64,000 nucleotides of DNA from Candidatus Cohnella colombiensis (lineage in GTDB: Bacteria > Bacillota > Bacilli > Paenibacillales > Paenibacillaceae). The position numbers were made by a program, and so were the translations under genes. This document shows positions 1 through 7,993 of this stretch, one piece after another. The stretch lies in contig CP119317.1 in the NCBI GenBank assembly GCA_029203125.1, positions 2,170,001 to 2,234,000 of the forward strand, read 5' to 3'. Position 1 is the first letter of the stretch; each line of letters opens with the position of its first letter. The notes under the pieces are model-generated. The model was not told the origin of the DNA and ran no database searches. It saw only the letters and a program-made list of their open reading frames with translations.

Positions 1-397
1 GAAGCGGAGGATAGGCCGAATCGCTTGCCGTTCGTGACCACTTCTTCCCTCCACGCCTATTTGTGTAAAGTTCTGGGATGCAGTTTGGAATAGTCTTTAA
101 ACCTTCCTCCCATGCAACGGCCATGTCCTGAAGCAAGGAGGATGAATTTCCACCTGAAGGTCTGATAAGATCACTTAAGGTTAAATTATTTTCCGCTCTC
201 GTATGCTTAACTTGTATGCAAAGTGAACGGCCATCCAAATATTTCACAATAACATCATCTAGTTTGTTAATCGTTCTGGCTTGAAAGGCGACCGCTTCAA
301 TACCCGAATCTGTGTCGAGCATTTTCAGAACATATTTGAGACCTACAAAAGCCTCATACCAGTAAGGATCATGTTCACCTGAGTTGTAGTTATTCAA
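1..397 (-). CDS. Partial protein with PD-(D/E)XK-like nuclease N-terminus
   Basis: This is the first 132 codons of a gene that leaves the window at base 1. The start is a TTG at 397, with a GAGGTGG ribosome site seven bases upstream. The frame is open to the edge. Around residues 48-66 it reads LDDVIV, then a short variable stretch, then IQVKH. This acidic-acidic strand followed by Q-x-K is the usual core of PD-(D/E)XK nucleases, including the dsDNA-nuclease domains at the N-terminus of many defence proteins. A later part reads YTNR. It lies 165 bp downstream of a helicase gene on the same strand, so the two may be one operon. The nuclease assignment is inference from a short motif, and the C-terminal domain that would name the system is not in the window. 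Confidence 0.55.
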   Translation of the reverse strand, partial: MNNYNSGEHDPYWYEAFVGLKYVLKMLDTDSGIEAVAFQARTINKLDDVIVKYLDGRSLCIQVKHTRAENNLTLSDLIRPSGGNSSSLLQDMAVAWEEGLKTIPNCIPELYTNRRGGKKWSRTASDSAYPPL

Positions 398-561
398 TTA
401 GGAGCCACCTCGTCAACGTTAAAGCACTTTGGTTTTCAACTTTTTCTTTTATTTTCAAGACAATAATTCATACTTTGGTTTATATTAACTTTAACAGTGA
501 ATACTTTTTAGAGTTCATGCTTTTTAGTAATATTCTCTTGCTTCTTCGAGGTACTACTCTA

Positions 562-3500
562 TCATTTGCTTGAAATTACTCCCAACTCAATCCCAGAGGT
601 TTCCTTAAGAAAATTCTCAGTAACCCCTAGCAATTGCAAGATATCTTCAGACGGATTAGCTTTGGACAAACTTGGTTGAACTATAAACATCTTAAATTGC
701 ATTGGCATTTTTTTCTTCGCAAATCTTAATATTCTTTCTAAATCGTCAATAGTCCCTTTTTCAAGTCTTGAACTTTGAACTCCATTTTTCTTTTTAGGTT
801 CTCTTCTTAATAAATGCGTCAGAAATTCCTTAGAATCTTTATTCTTCCACACGCCTGATTTCTGTGCCTGCCCGCATACTTCATAAAAATTATCTATGCG
901 ACTACTAACCAATCCTCCCTTTGCAAATTTCAAATGATAAAGTTCAACGTAAATTACATCATCCTGAACTCTCATTGTAATTACATCTGCAATTTCCCCA
1001 CTATAATCATCATCATATATAATTTCATAATCTTCATTTTTTAAGTAATTTATCATTTGGTACTGAATAGAATCCGCTATTTTCGGAGTTACTCCCTGTG
1101 ACTCTTTGCTTAAATCGGTCATTGACCAATCAAAATCAATAATTTTTTCAGTAGGGTATAGTCCTATTCTTTTCTTCAATTTGATGTAGTCATTTCCAGT
1201 AAGTGATGACCCATCGGCAAACCAAATCGTTGGAAGGTATTCGTCAAAAAAATCAACTGCACTTCTTCTCTGTGATCCGTAAACAACTTCTACTTTTTCA
1301 TCGCTAACTTGTAATGTCTTATAGTTAGGGAATTTGATGTCGGTATTATTCAGAATATCTTCAAACAGATGAAGTTCAAAAATCACGTTGCCATCCTCTG
1401 TATTTAAAGAAAAAAATAAATCTCCATCTAACGTAGGTTCAAACAAACTAATCTCGCATGTTGATAAATTATATTCAGTACCATTGATTATAAAGGCATA
1501 TTTAATCTCATTGTATTGCAAGATTTCCGAATCCAATTCGATCCAGATCGGAAATAAAGGAGGTCTAATAATTACTTTTTCAGGAATCAATGTTTCTCTC
1601 AAAATAGTATTGGGATCGAGTTCATCATTTACCAATTTTTCTCCTACGTTAAAGCACCATTCTTTAAACTCTAACAAGTCTCCTTCTTTCTTCGTCCATA
1701 TTCTCCCCTTATATGAACACCCAATATTAACTTTATTTCCACCTTCATACCCTGCCCCTACAACGAACGCTTTTTGACCATTTTGCTTCTCAGCTAGGGT
1801 AAGCGCCTCGCCTACATCACTTCCTACACTCATTCTAAATCTGATATCTCTACCTAAAAAAAGTTTGAGACCAACATTTTGAAGTCTAATCCGATTGATT
1901 CCATGTAATGCTCTAAATACATTCATATGGTTGATAAGTTGTGCTTCTTTCCCTACTACTGCTTTTGCCAAGTCTTTATACAGACTGCCGTTATCGGAGC
2001 TATTGATAAACAAGAGATTATTCTTTTCGTCCCAATACATTACGATAATATCCCAATTTAAGTTATAGATGTCCTTATGATTAATCCATTCAGGATATAA
2101 GCTTTTGGCAGATACAAAGATAGCAATATTTTCATTCCTGTTAACATCAAAAAACTTATACTCTATTTGATTATATGCCTGTATTCCTTTATAAAAATTG
2201 TATGGGTTCCAAGTTTTCCCGTGGCTCTTATAAACTACCGTACTGAGCTTAGGACGTATATTTTGAAAAGGAATCTTTGAATTGTTCAGCTTAGTAAAGC
2301 CATCCATTAGTTCCCTATATTTAATTTCACTATCTATTTTCAAATGACTTATATCCGACAGAATTTTATTCCAGTCAGCATCTTTAGCATATAATTCTTC
2401 AAGTTCTTCCGTAACATTTAAGTCAGCAATATTTGCAATAAAAGAAGCTTTGCCTAGTTTTTCATCATATTTAGTTCTTGTGAATCGGCCAGTAAACTGT
2501 AGGGTAATGGGAAGGCTTTTCCTAATATCATGAAAAGCAGCAATTTTTAGTTCAGGTAAGTCAAAGCCTTCTCCCAACATATCAACACATACAATAATTC
2601 TATGCTGTTTATTTATGATGGACTGATATATTTCATTTTTATTCCTAATAGTTGAATGAATAAGAACGGGATTGTGCATCGTAAACTCTTTGTATATATT
2701 AAAGATTGAACTTGCCCTCTCTTTAGTAGCACACCTAGCCATTAAAATGTGAGGAAGTCCTTTTTTATGATCTTCCTCTAATCTTTGAACAGCTGCTTGA
2801 GCGATGGTTAAGTCAGCTCTCGATGAGTCATAGTCTCTTACGGAAATAAATTCAATCTCTTTAAAATATCCATCTTCTTGAGCTTTTAACAGTGGGAAAT
2901 TAAAGATAATCTTTCCATCGAGTCTTTTCCCATCATTTCTAAATGGAGTAGCCGTGAAAAACACTATTTTTTCTTTAGTAAAACCTAAGCGGAATCTTTC
3001 CCATGATTGTGCTTTCACATGGTGTGCCTCATCAATAAATACATGTGAGATGAGTTCGGACATTTCTTCCAGTTGTTCTTTAGAACTGTCAGATAGTAAA
3101 GGCATCGTAGATACAACTACATTGCATTTTTCAAAAAAATTACGTAAGTCTTCAACCGTTTTAAAATGTTCTTTAACAACCCCTACAATTGGAAATAAAG
3201 CAGATTCACTAACTATTCCGAATCTTTTCAAAAGCCCTAGAGTTAGAAACTTCTCTGATATTTGCTCACGTAATGCATCGCTTGGAACAGTAATCAGCAA
3301 TTTCTTACACTTATTCGCAATCAAAGCTGAAAGCATCGTTTCCGTCTTTCCAGTTCCAGTAGGCATAACAACCGTAGCAATATCCAACGGAAGTTGAAAA
3401 TGCCCCATAATCATATGCAGAGCACCTAATTGCGGCCTTCTTAATCCAACAACGTTTCTATTTACGTCTTCTACTTTATAATCAAATTGATCGTTCCAAG

Positions 3501-3828
3501 ATTCGATAACTTCGTTTGCCTCATAAGTCTCTAAAATTCGTGGGTGCCTTAACCATCTTTCTAATTTTAGCGAACCATCAAGTACATTGGTTTCAGTAGG
3601 TATCTGCTTTGATAAAATGACATAATCATAGGTCATTGGTATACTTGAGGATTTAATTGTAACACAATACTTTTGTTCTGAGTCTTCAAGAATAACCATA
3701 TTTATATCAGAGGACGATACATTTAATTGTGTTTTCTTTGCAGGAACAAGAATTTGTTTAATGATATTCTTCTTTCCATTCTCCTTAAAAAGAACTCGTT
3801 CCAGCGCTGGCAAGGTAAGTTCAGTCAT
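562..3828 (-). CDS. DEAH superfamily 2 helicase with C-terminal nuclease-like domain
   Basis: A protein of 1088 residues. Helicase motifs are plain: Walker A PTGTGKT (about residue 156), DEAH box FIDEAHH (about 265), FFTATPF (about 290), and the second RecA lobe with GEGFDLP and QFTGRFTRTK (about 420-450). Near residues 950-975 the sequence ADVI followed by VELYHLK fits a PD-(D/E)XK nuclease core (D, then E-x-x-H-x-K). The ATG at 3828 is preferred because AAGGAG lies eight bases upstream; a GTG at 3837 overlaps that ribosome site. Helicase-nuclease proteins of this size occur in phage defence loci, and the next gene downstream also looks nuclease-like. AT content is higher than in the housekeeping genes to the right, in keeping with transfer. 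The exact family is not recognised. Confidence 0.8.
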   Translation of the reverse strand: MTELTLPALERVLFKENGKKNIIKQILVPAKKTQLNVSSSDINMVILEDSEQKYCVTIKSSSIPMTYDYVILSKQIPTETNVLDGSLKLERWLRHPRILETYEANEVIESWNDQFDYKVEDVNRNVVGLRRPQLGALHMIMGHFQLPLDIATVVMPTGTGKTETMLSALIANKCKKLLITVPSDALREQISEKFLTLGLLKRFGIVSESALFPIVGVVKEHFKTVEDLRNFFEKCNVVVSTMPLLSDSSKEQLEEMSELISHVFIDEAHHVKAQSWERFRLGFTKEKIVFFTATPFRNDGKRLDGKIIFNFPLLKAQEDGYFKEIEFISVRDYDSSRADLTIAQAAVQRLEEDHKKGLPHILMARCATKERASSIFNIYKEFTMHNPVLIHSTIRNKNEIYQSIINKQHRIIVCVDMLGEGFDLPELKIAAFHDIRKSLPITLQFTGRFTRTKYDEKLGKASFIANIADLNVTEELEELYAKDADWNKILSDISHLKIDSEIKYRELMDGFTKLNNSKIPFQNIRPKLSTVVYKSHGKTWNPYNFYKGIQAYNQIEYKFFDVNRNENIAIFVSAKSLYPEWINHKDIYNLNWDIIVMYWDEKNNLLFINSSDNGSLYKDLAKAVVGKEAQLINHMNVFRALHGINRIRLQNVGLKLFLGRDIRFRMSVGSDVGEALTLAEKQNGQKAFVVGAGYEGGNKVNIGCSYKGRIWTKKEGDLLEFKEWCFNVGEKLVNDELDPNTILRETLIPEKVIIRPPLFPIWIELDSEILQYNEIKYAFIINGTEYNLSTCEISLFEPTLDGDLFFSLNTEDGNVIFELHLFEDILNNTDIKFPNYKTLQVSDEKVEVVYGSQRRSAVDFFDEYLPTIWFADGSSLTGNDYIKLKKRIGLYPTEKIIDFDWSMTDLSKESQGVTPKIADSIQYQMINYLKNEDYEIIYDDDYSGEIADVITMRVQDDVIYVELYHLKFAKGGLVSSRIDNFYEVCGQAQKSGVWKNKDSKEFLTHLLRREPKKKNGVQSSRLEKGTIDDLERILRFAKKKMPMQFKMFIVQPSLSKANPSEDILQLLGVTENFLKETSGIELGVISSK

Positions 3829-4001
3829 AATATTCACTCCTTTGAGCTAGACTTAATCCAGAGTTATGTAGATTTGAACCTAACTACAATTTCGACTTTT
3901 TCCGTCAATATCCTTTTTTGGGAACCTATAAAAGGAGACTTTTTGCTCAATAAAAATCGAAAAATAGGGATTCTGAACTCTATATTATATCCCTGATCCC
4001 T

Positions 4002-4041
4002 ATGCATGATAGGTAGTCCTCGCGAGAGGCTATTCATGCAT
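4002..4041 (+). promoter_or_regulatory. Long hairpin in the leader before radC
   Basis: The outer arms ATGCATGA and TTCATGCAT pair. A second short helix, ATAG with CTAT, follows, and the top is CCTC-GCGA-GAGG, closed by a GNRA-type tetraloop. It directly precedes a terminator hairpin and radC. It could be the body of a small RNA, an attenuator leader, or a recombination site remnant. No known RNA family was recognised. Confidence 0.5.
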
Positions 4042-4043
4042 CG

Positions 4044-4080
4044 AAAGGTCGTACACCGTCAAACGTGTACGACCTTTTTT
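4044..4080 (+). terminator. Intrinsic terminator upstream of radC
   Basis: A 13-bp perfect stem, AAAGGTCGTACAC with GTGTACGACCTTT, has an eight-base loop and a run of T. It points in the direction of radC but sits 30 bp before its start codon. It either ends a short leader or small RNA that begins upstream, or it controls read-through into radC. Confidence 0.75.
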
Positions 4081-4109
4081 GTGTCCATCAAATCAACGGA
4101 GGAAACCCA

Positions 4110-4721
4110 ATGAGCCCTTATCCACCAACTGAAATTAAACGACTTATCTCGGAATCCCTAAGAGAAAAGCACGATAGCTACGTGATTCAAGAACTGTTTC
4201 AACAATTCCCTACAACAACGGAGTTATTGGAAGCAAGCGAGCAGCAATTAACCATGATTAAGGGAATCGGGATAGGTAAGGCTCGCCAGATAACTGCCTT
4301 GCTTCAACTGGCTAAAGCCCTATCCCTTCCCTCTCATGATCAAGTTGCAATTCATTGTCCAAAAGACGTGTACGATCTGCTAGCACCTGAATTACGGCAC
4401 TCTCCCAAAGAACATTTCACTTGCCTATTTCTGAACACAAAGAACCGCGTGATCTTTAAAGAAATCATTTCTATCGGCTCTCTGAACTCTGCAATCGTAC
4501 ATCCAAGAGAAGTATTTCGCGCTGCGATCAAGCGCTGTAGCGCATCCCTAATATGCGCTCACAATCACCCGAGCGGTGACTCAACGCCCTCCCCAGAAGA
4601 CATACATTTGACTAAACGCCTTGTAGAAGCTGGAGAAATCCTAGGCATAGAAGTGCTCGATCATGTAATTATTGGCGGCAATCAATATTACAGCTTGAAA
4701 GAACATGGTCATTTTCACTAG
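4110..4721 (+). CDS. radC: RadC/JAB-domain protein
   Basis: A 203-residue protein of the RadC (UPF0758) family. The N-terminal part contains a helix-hairpin-helix segment (TMIKGIGIGKARQI, about residues 49-62). The C-terminal part is an MPN/JAMM domain with HNHPSGDSTPSPEDI (about residues 152-166), which holds the H-x-H and S-x7-D metal ligands of the JAMM site. The ATG at 4110 follows GGAGG with seven-base spacing. An upstream in-frame ATG at 4065 lies inside the terminator hairpin and is rejected. RadC proteins are frequent in mobile islands. The cellular role is unsettled; a direct DNA repair role is not well supported in Bacillus. Here it lies between a helicase locus and an XRE fragment, so it may belong to the island. 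Confidence 0.85.
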   Translation: MSPYPPTEIKRLISESLREKHDSYVIQELFQQFPTTTELLEASEQQLTMIKGIGIGKARQITALLQLAKALSLPSHDQVAIHCPKDVYDLLAPELRHSPKEHFTCLFLNTKNRVIFKEIISIGSLNSAIVHPREVFRAAIKRCSASLICAHNHPSGDSTPSPEDIHLTKRLVEAGEILGIEVLDHVIIGGNQYYSLKEHGHFH

Positions 4722-4874
4722 AGCCTAAAACCGAACTTTCTATTATTAAAATCTTTATCCACTCTTTCAGTGCGTCGAATTGATTGATTTCGTATCTATA
4801 ACTACTGATTTCGTATCTGCATCATGTTGAGACACGCACGTAGGAAGTCTATCATTTTTGTGTAGGTGATTGAC

Positions 4875-5045
4875 ATGGATTCCGCACACACGATTGGAGA
4901 TAAAATTCGTCGTATGCGTCTTCTTAAAGGAATGAGCCAAGAGCAATTAGCGCTTAATTCCGGCATGAACGTTTCATACTTAGGACAAATTGAGCGTGGC
5001 ACAAAACGCAAACCCGAAAAGTTCATAAAAAAAGAGCACCGTTAG
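4875..5045 (+). CDS. Truncated XRE-family HTH regulator
   Basis: A 56-residue reading frame that begins as a normal XRE/Cro-type helix-turn-helix (IRRMRLLKGMSQEQLAL, then GMNVSYLGQIERGT). It breaks off directly after the recognition helix into a lysine-rich tail and stops. Family members continue for at least another 15-20 residues and usually beyond. AGGTGA lies six bases before the ATG. The break falls where the sequence changes into the GTTAGCAAA direct repeat next to tRNA-Leu. It is probably a gene cut by integration or excision of an element and may be inactive. Confidence 0.6.
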   Translation: MDSAHTIGDKIRRMRLLKGMSQEQLALNSGMNVSYLGQIERGTKRKPEKFIKKEHR

Positions 5046-5060
5046 CAAAATGTTAGCAAA
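5041..5060. repeat. GTTAGCAAA direct repeat next to tRNA-Leu
   Basis: Two exact copies of GTTAGCAAA start at 5041 and 5052, an 11-bp period, between the broken XRE gene and the tRNA-Leu terminator. Paired short direct repeats beside a tRNA 3' end are typical of arm-type integrase binding sites. The attachment-site role is inference. Confidence 0.4.
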
Positions 5061-5075
5061 TTCACTTTTTGAGCA

Positions 5076-5108
5076 TGAAAAAAGGCTCCAGCCCAATGAG
5101 CTGAAACC
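5076..5108 (-). terminator. Terminator of tRNA-Leu
   Basis: On the minus strand, GGTTTCAGC pairs with GCTGGAGCC (nine pairs including G-T pairs) around a seven-base loop. A T-run follows. It begins 20 bases past the tRNA CCA end. Confidence 0.7.
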
Positions 5109-5128
5109 CTTGAAATCCTTGATATAAG

Positions 5129-5218
5129 TGGTGCCGAGGACGGGGGTCGAACCCGTACGGTAGTCACCTACCGCAGGATTTTAAGTCCTGTGCGTCTGCC
5201 TGTTCCGCCACCCCGGCA
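5129..5218 (-). tRNA. tRNA-Leu (anticodon UAA)
   Basis: A class II tRNA of 90 bases including encoded CCA. The acceptor 5' strand GCCGGGG pairs with the 3' strand ahead of CACCA. The anticodon loop CTTAAAA is closed by CAGGA and TCCTG, giving anticodon TAA. The long variable arm (GCGGTAGGTGACTACCG) is typical of tRNA-Leu. The T-arm GGGTTCGACCCC is intact. Its 3' side faces the accessory region, the usual orientation of an integration target. Confidence 0.92.
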
Positions 5219-5235
5219 AAAAAAGAACATTAATT

Positions 5236-5264
5236 AATATATCATGACCCCTACAGTATTGCAA
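5236..5264 (-). promoter_or_regulatory. SigA promoter of tRNA-Leu
   Basis: On the minus strand there is TTGCAA, a 17-base spacer, then TATATT. The -10 box ends 17 bases before the first tRNA base. Confidence 0.7.
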
Positions 5265-5402
5265 GCCAAAACGCGGTAATTTCAAAAAAAATGCGAAAAA
5301 AACTTCATTAGTTTGGTGGGTTTCAGTGTCCAATGTGATGCAACTTCCATATACTGGCGAAACGGAAAAATAATCAATAAGTAAGGAGTTGATAAGCCTC
5401 AG

Positions 5403-5783
5403 ATGGATATCCCTATTACTGGAATCATCGTTCACTCAGAAGATGATGATTCAAACCATTCACATAAATTATATATCACTTCGTGGGACGGTAGGCCAGT
5501 TCACGTTCATCCTTTTTCTGGAGTGACCTCTTATGATGTTGGACATCAACATCATTACGCTGGCATGACCAAACCAGCACCAAGTGGCGTCCAGCATGTT
5601 CATAACTATTACGCCGTAACTTCATTTAATGACGGTCATACTCATATAATTAGCGGGACAACAGGTCCATTGATTCCACTTCCAAACGGAGGACATTACC
5701 ATCATTTCGAAGGTCATACCACTGTGAACGGTAGCATACCGCACACCCATATGTACCAAGGAAGTACCGGTAATGAGGAATGA
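5403..5783 (+). CDS. ymaF: YmaF-family histidine-rich protein
   Basis: A 126-residue protein recognised as the YmaF family from its repeated histidine pattern. It carries about five units of G-H-x-H followed by a G-x-T/S turn, for example VGHQHHYAGMT, DGHTHIISGTT and GGHYHHFEGHT, about 25-29 residues apart. No signal peptide or membrane segment is seen. The clustered histidines suggest metal binding, but this is inference; the family function is unknown. An AAGGAG box lies 14 bases before the ATG, longer than ideal, and no better in-frame start was found. It stands alone, upstream of other small genes often linked to spores. Confidence 0.8.
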   Translation: MDIPITGIIVHSEDDDSNHSHKLYITSWDGRPVHVHPFSGVTSYDVGHQHHYAGMTKPAPSGVQHVHNYYAVTSFNDGHTHIISGTTGPLIPLPNGGHYHHFEGHTTVNGSIPHTHMYQGSTGNEE

Positions 5784-5952
5784 GATTAATTCGTAACAAT
5801 GATCACTCCGCTTTTGTAGAGAAAAGCAGCGAGGTTATCCCTCCTGCTCTTTTTTATGTAATCATTCTCTGTAAATGAGGTCATTCATACCCCGCCCATT
5901 CAACTTAGCCTAAAAAACCATATATTGCGTGAAAGGGGAGTTGATTAACGAT

Positions 5953-6288
5953 ATGCCATACTACCACATCATCGTTGATTTATCGGATCGAATGCTGTAC
6001 TTGTTGGATGGAAATCAAGTAATTAGAGGATTCCCTGTTGGTATTGGGAAGATATTGACACAGACCCCAGAAGGAACGTATACGATCATCAATAAGGCTC
6101 CTAATCCTGGTGGTCCATTCGGAGCTTTCTGGATGGGTCTTTCTAGACCTCATTACGGTATTCATGGTACGAATGATCCTTCTTCAATCGGTCATGAAGT
6201 GTCCCACGGTTGTATTAGAATGTACAATGACGATGTTCTCCAACTGGCGAGTACTGTGCCCATTGGGACGATCGTTACGATTAGGTAG
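5953..6288 (+). CDS. L,D-transpeptidase (YkuD domain)
   Basis: An 111-residue protein that is almost only a YkuD domain. The catalytic signature is complete: HGTND around residue 84 and SHGCIRMYNDD around 101-111 of the longer frame, with the nucleophilic Cys and the flanking His and Arg. These enzymes form 3-3 cross-links in peptidoglycan or attach proteins to it. No LysM domain and no signal peptide are visible, unlike Bacillus YkuD, so export is unexplained and a role inside the sporangium is possible. The ATG at 5953 was chosen because the GTG at 5929 is itself part of the GGGGAG ribosome site. Confidence 0.85.
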   Translation: MPYYHIIVDLSDRMLYLLDGNQVIRGFPVGIGKILTQTPEGTYTIINKAPNPGGPFGAFWMGLSRPHYGIHGTNDPSSIGHEVSHGCIRMYNDDVLQLASTVPIGTIVTIR

Positions 6289-6402
6289 TAAGATACACGC
6301 GGATTAATGAGTGATCTGTGTGAATGTACTAGCGTCAAGCTCATCCATGCATATGATATCTATGTGATGAACAATCACAATTACTAAGCGGTGGTGAGTT
6401 TA

Positions 6403-6507
6403 ATGAGTGAAGTTGTTGGATACGGCGGTATGGGCGCAGCTGCATTTGTACTTGTGCTTTTCATTCTGTTAGTAATTATCCTGCGTGCTGGAACTGGGAT
6501 CTACTAA
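6403..6507 (+). CDS. YjcZ-family small sporulation protein
   Basis: A 34-residue peptide. The N-terminus carries the glycine-tyrosine motif GYGGMG and is followed by one hydrophobic segment (FVLVLFILLVIIL), ending in GTGIY. This layout is typical of the YjcZ/SscA-type small spore membrane proteins of Bacillales. A GGTGG box lies before the ATG and a strong terminator follows 28 bases after the stop, so it is a complete single-gene unit. Family members are made late in sporulation. That timing is knowledge of the family and is not shown here. Confidence 0.75.
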   Translation: MSEVVGYGGMGAAAFVLVLFILLVIILRAGTGIY

Positions 6508-6535
6508 GTCGGATTGGTTTGCCTTCATAATCTTA

Positions 6536-6569
6536 CCCCATTATGCTACAGGCATAGTGGGGGTTTTTA
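6536..6569 (+). terminator. Terminator after the YjcZ-like gene
   Basis: A stem of ten or more pairs, CCCCATTATGC with GCATAGTGGGG, has a five-base loop and is followed by TTTTT. Confidence 0.88.
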
Positions 6570-6717
6570 TTATCTTGAGCATTCCAAGTATCGCCATTTA
6601 GTAAGATATAATGTAAAATGATGACGTCTGGTAGTCTTAACAACTACCTCATTCGATGTAGACGTGTAGTATAAATCACCTTAGAACGAATGTGCATAAA
6701 TTGAAGGGAGTTAAAGT

Positions 6718-7590
6718 ATGAAATCATTATTAATTATTGTTGTTTCGCTTGCGCTTTTAACTGGATGTAATAATACCGCACCAACCCAAGATAATGCCAA
6801 CCTAGCTTCAGAGCTCGAAAGAGTAAATAGGGAGATTTCAACTCTCCAAGCTGAGAACACTAAACTCAAAAATGAATTAGAAGATTTAAAGTATGGTCCA
6901 GAAAAACTCCTTAGTGAAGCGAAGAAACATTACGGAAACAAGGATATCGATGCATTGAGCGTAACATTAAACACACTAAAAGATAAACATCCAGGTGCTA
7001 TAGAGATAGATGAAGTAATAGCATTACATAGTGAGCTTATGATTACATTAGCTAAAGAAAAAGAAGAACTTGAAAAAGAAACAGCCTTAATAGCCGAAGC
7101 TAACAAAAAGAGGTTAGAAAAGGCAACTAGTAAAATGAGGAAAACTTACGACGAAGTCACTGAAAATAATATTTATGTTGATAAAACTACGGCTGAGTAT
7201 GTAAACGAAAATAGCTTTCACGCTATAATTTCGCAAGATAAAGACGGGGTACCAACACTATTAATGAGAATACAGTATAGTGGGGATGACTGGGTATTTA
7301 TTGATAAATATATTTTTAAAATTGATGATGAGACAGTGGAAATTACACCATCCTACGGGGAAGTAAAGCGCGACAATGGTTATGGCGGTGTATGGGAGTA
7401 CTATACAAATTATGTGACACAAGATAATCGTAATCTCATAGAATCAATTATTTCGTCAAAAAAGACAATTCTCAGGCAGCAAGGTAGTCAAAATCGTTCC
7501 GATAGAACAATAACCGAAAAAGAAAAAACAGCATTACAAAATGTGTTGGATGCTTATGAAGCGCTTGGTGGAGGAAATCCGTTATTCTAG
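6718..7590 (+). CDS. Lipoprotein with coiled coil, unknown function
   Basis: A 290-residue protein with a lipoprotein signal ending in LLTGC (Cys at residue 17), so it should be anchored to the outer face of the membrane. Residues 28-60 form a heptad-rich coiled coil (ELERVNREISTLQAENTKLK). A second charged helix lies around 115-145. The C-terminal half (about 150-260) is mixed alpha/beta with many aromatic residues (DDWVFIDKYIFKIDDE). No catalytic motif was seen. GAAGGGAG precedes the ATG. It is a single-gene unit between terminators. I do not recognise the family. The codon use is more AT-rich than that of the surrounding core genes. Confidence 0.7.
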   Translation: MKSLLIIVVSLALLTGCNNTAPTQDNANLASELERVNREISTLQAENTKLKNELEDLKYGPEKLLSEAKKHYGNKDIDALSVTLNTLKDKHPGAIEIDEVIALHSELMITLAKEKEELEKETALIAEANKKRLEKATSKMRKTYDEVTENNIYVDKTTAEYVNENSFHAIISQDKDGVPTLLMRIQYSGDDWVFIDKYIFKIDDETVEITPSYGEVKRDNGYGGVWEYYTNYVTQDNRNLIESIISSKKTILRQQGSQNRSDRTITEKEKTALQNVLDAYEALGGGNPLF

Positions 7591-7600
7591 TTGCCTGAAT

Positions 7601-7632
7601 AAAGCCCGGGAGCTCCTCGAGCTTTTCTTTTT
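7601..7632 (+). terminator. Possible terminator after the lipoprotein gene
   Basis: AAAGC and GCTTT frame an imperfect inner hairpin, and the element ends in TTTTCTTTTT. The stem is weak, so the call is tentative. Confidence 0.4.
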
Positions 7633-7694
7633 CATCAATAATAGAACATACATTCGTTAAATCTTACAGACACTTCATAACTCCTATAAAAAAG

Positions 7695-7720
7695 CAAAAA
7701 AACCTTGCAAGATCAAGGTT
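7695..7720 (-). terminator. Terminator of the tRNA-fMet/tRNA-Ile unit
   Basis: On the minus strand AACCTTG pairs with CAAGGTT around a six-base loop and is followed by a T-run. It starts 5 bases past the tRNA end at 7726. Confidence 0.82.
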
Positions 7721-7725
7721 TCTTG

Positions 7726-7802
7726 TGGTGGGCCTTGAGGGACTCGAACCCCCGACCAATCGGTTATGAGCCGACCGCTCTAACCAACTGAGCTAAAGGC
7801 CC
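7726..7802 (-). tRNA. tRNA with CAU anticodon, probably Ile2
   Basis: A 77-base tRNA with encoded CCA. The acceptor GGGCCTT pairs with AAGGCCC, the anticodon loop is CTCATAA (anticodon CAT), and the T-arm GGGGTTCGAGTCCC is intact. The body (TTTAGCTCAGTTGGTTAGAGC, shortened here to its D-arm, and CGGCTCATAACCG) resembles the lysidine-modified tRNA-Ile of Bacillus more than elongator tRNA-Met, whose loop usually reads TTCATAC. Ile decoding of AUA would need TilS. Elongator Met remains an alternative. Confidence 0.8.
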
Positions 7803-7824
7803 CCGTCTCGGTCCAGAGAAAGGT

Positions 7825-7901
<77 letters not shown>

Positions 7902-7939
7902 TCATTATGACTATGTTGCTGTGATTAGCGACAAATATT

Positions 7940-7969
7940 AATATACCTCAGAAGCAAGCTCCATGTCAA
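7940..7969 (-). promoter_or_regulatory. SigA promoter of the tRNA pair
   Basis: Minus strand TTGACA, an 18-base spacer, then TATATT. It ends 38 bases before tRNA-fMet. Confidence 0.7.
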
Positions 7970-7993
7970 CTGAATCCTAAACTAAAGAAAGGT

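Noticed and set aside
1388..3397. Plus-strand frames of 129 and 147 codons inside the helicase gene
   Set aside because: Both are antisense to conserved helicase sequence with no start signal or recognisable family.
4802..5026. 74-codon minus-strand frame
   Set aside because: It is antisense to the XRE fragment, whose HTH sequence is recognisable on the plus strand.
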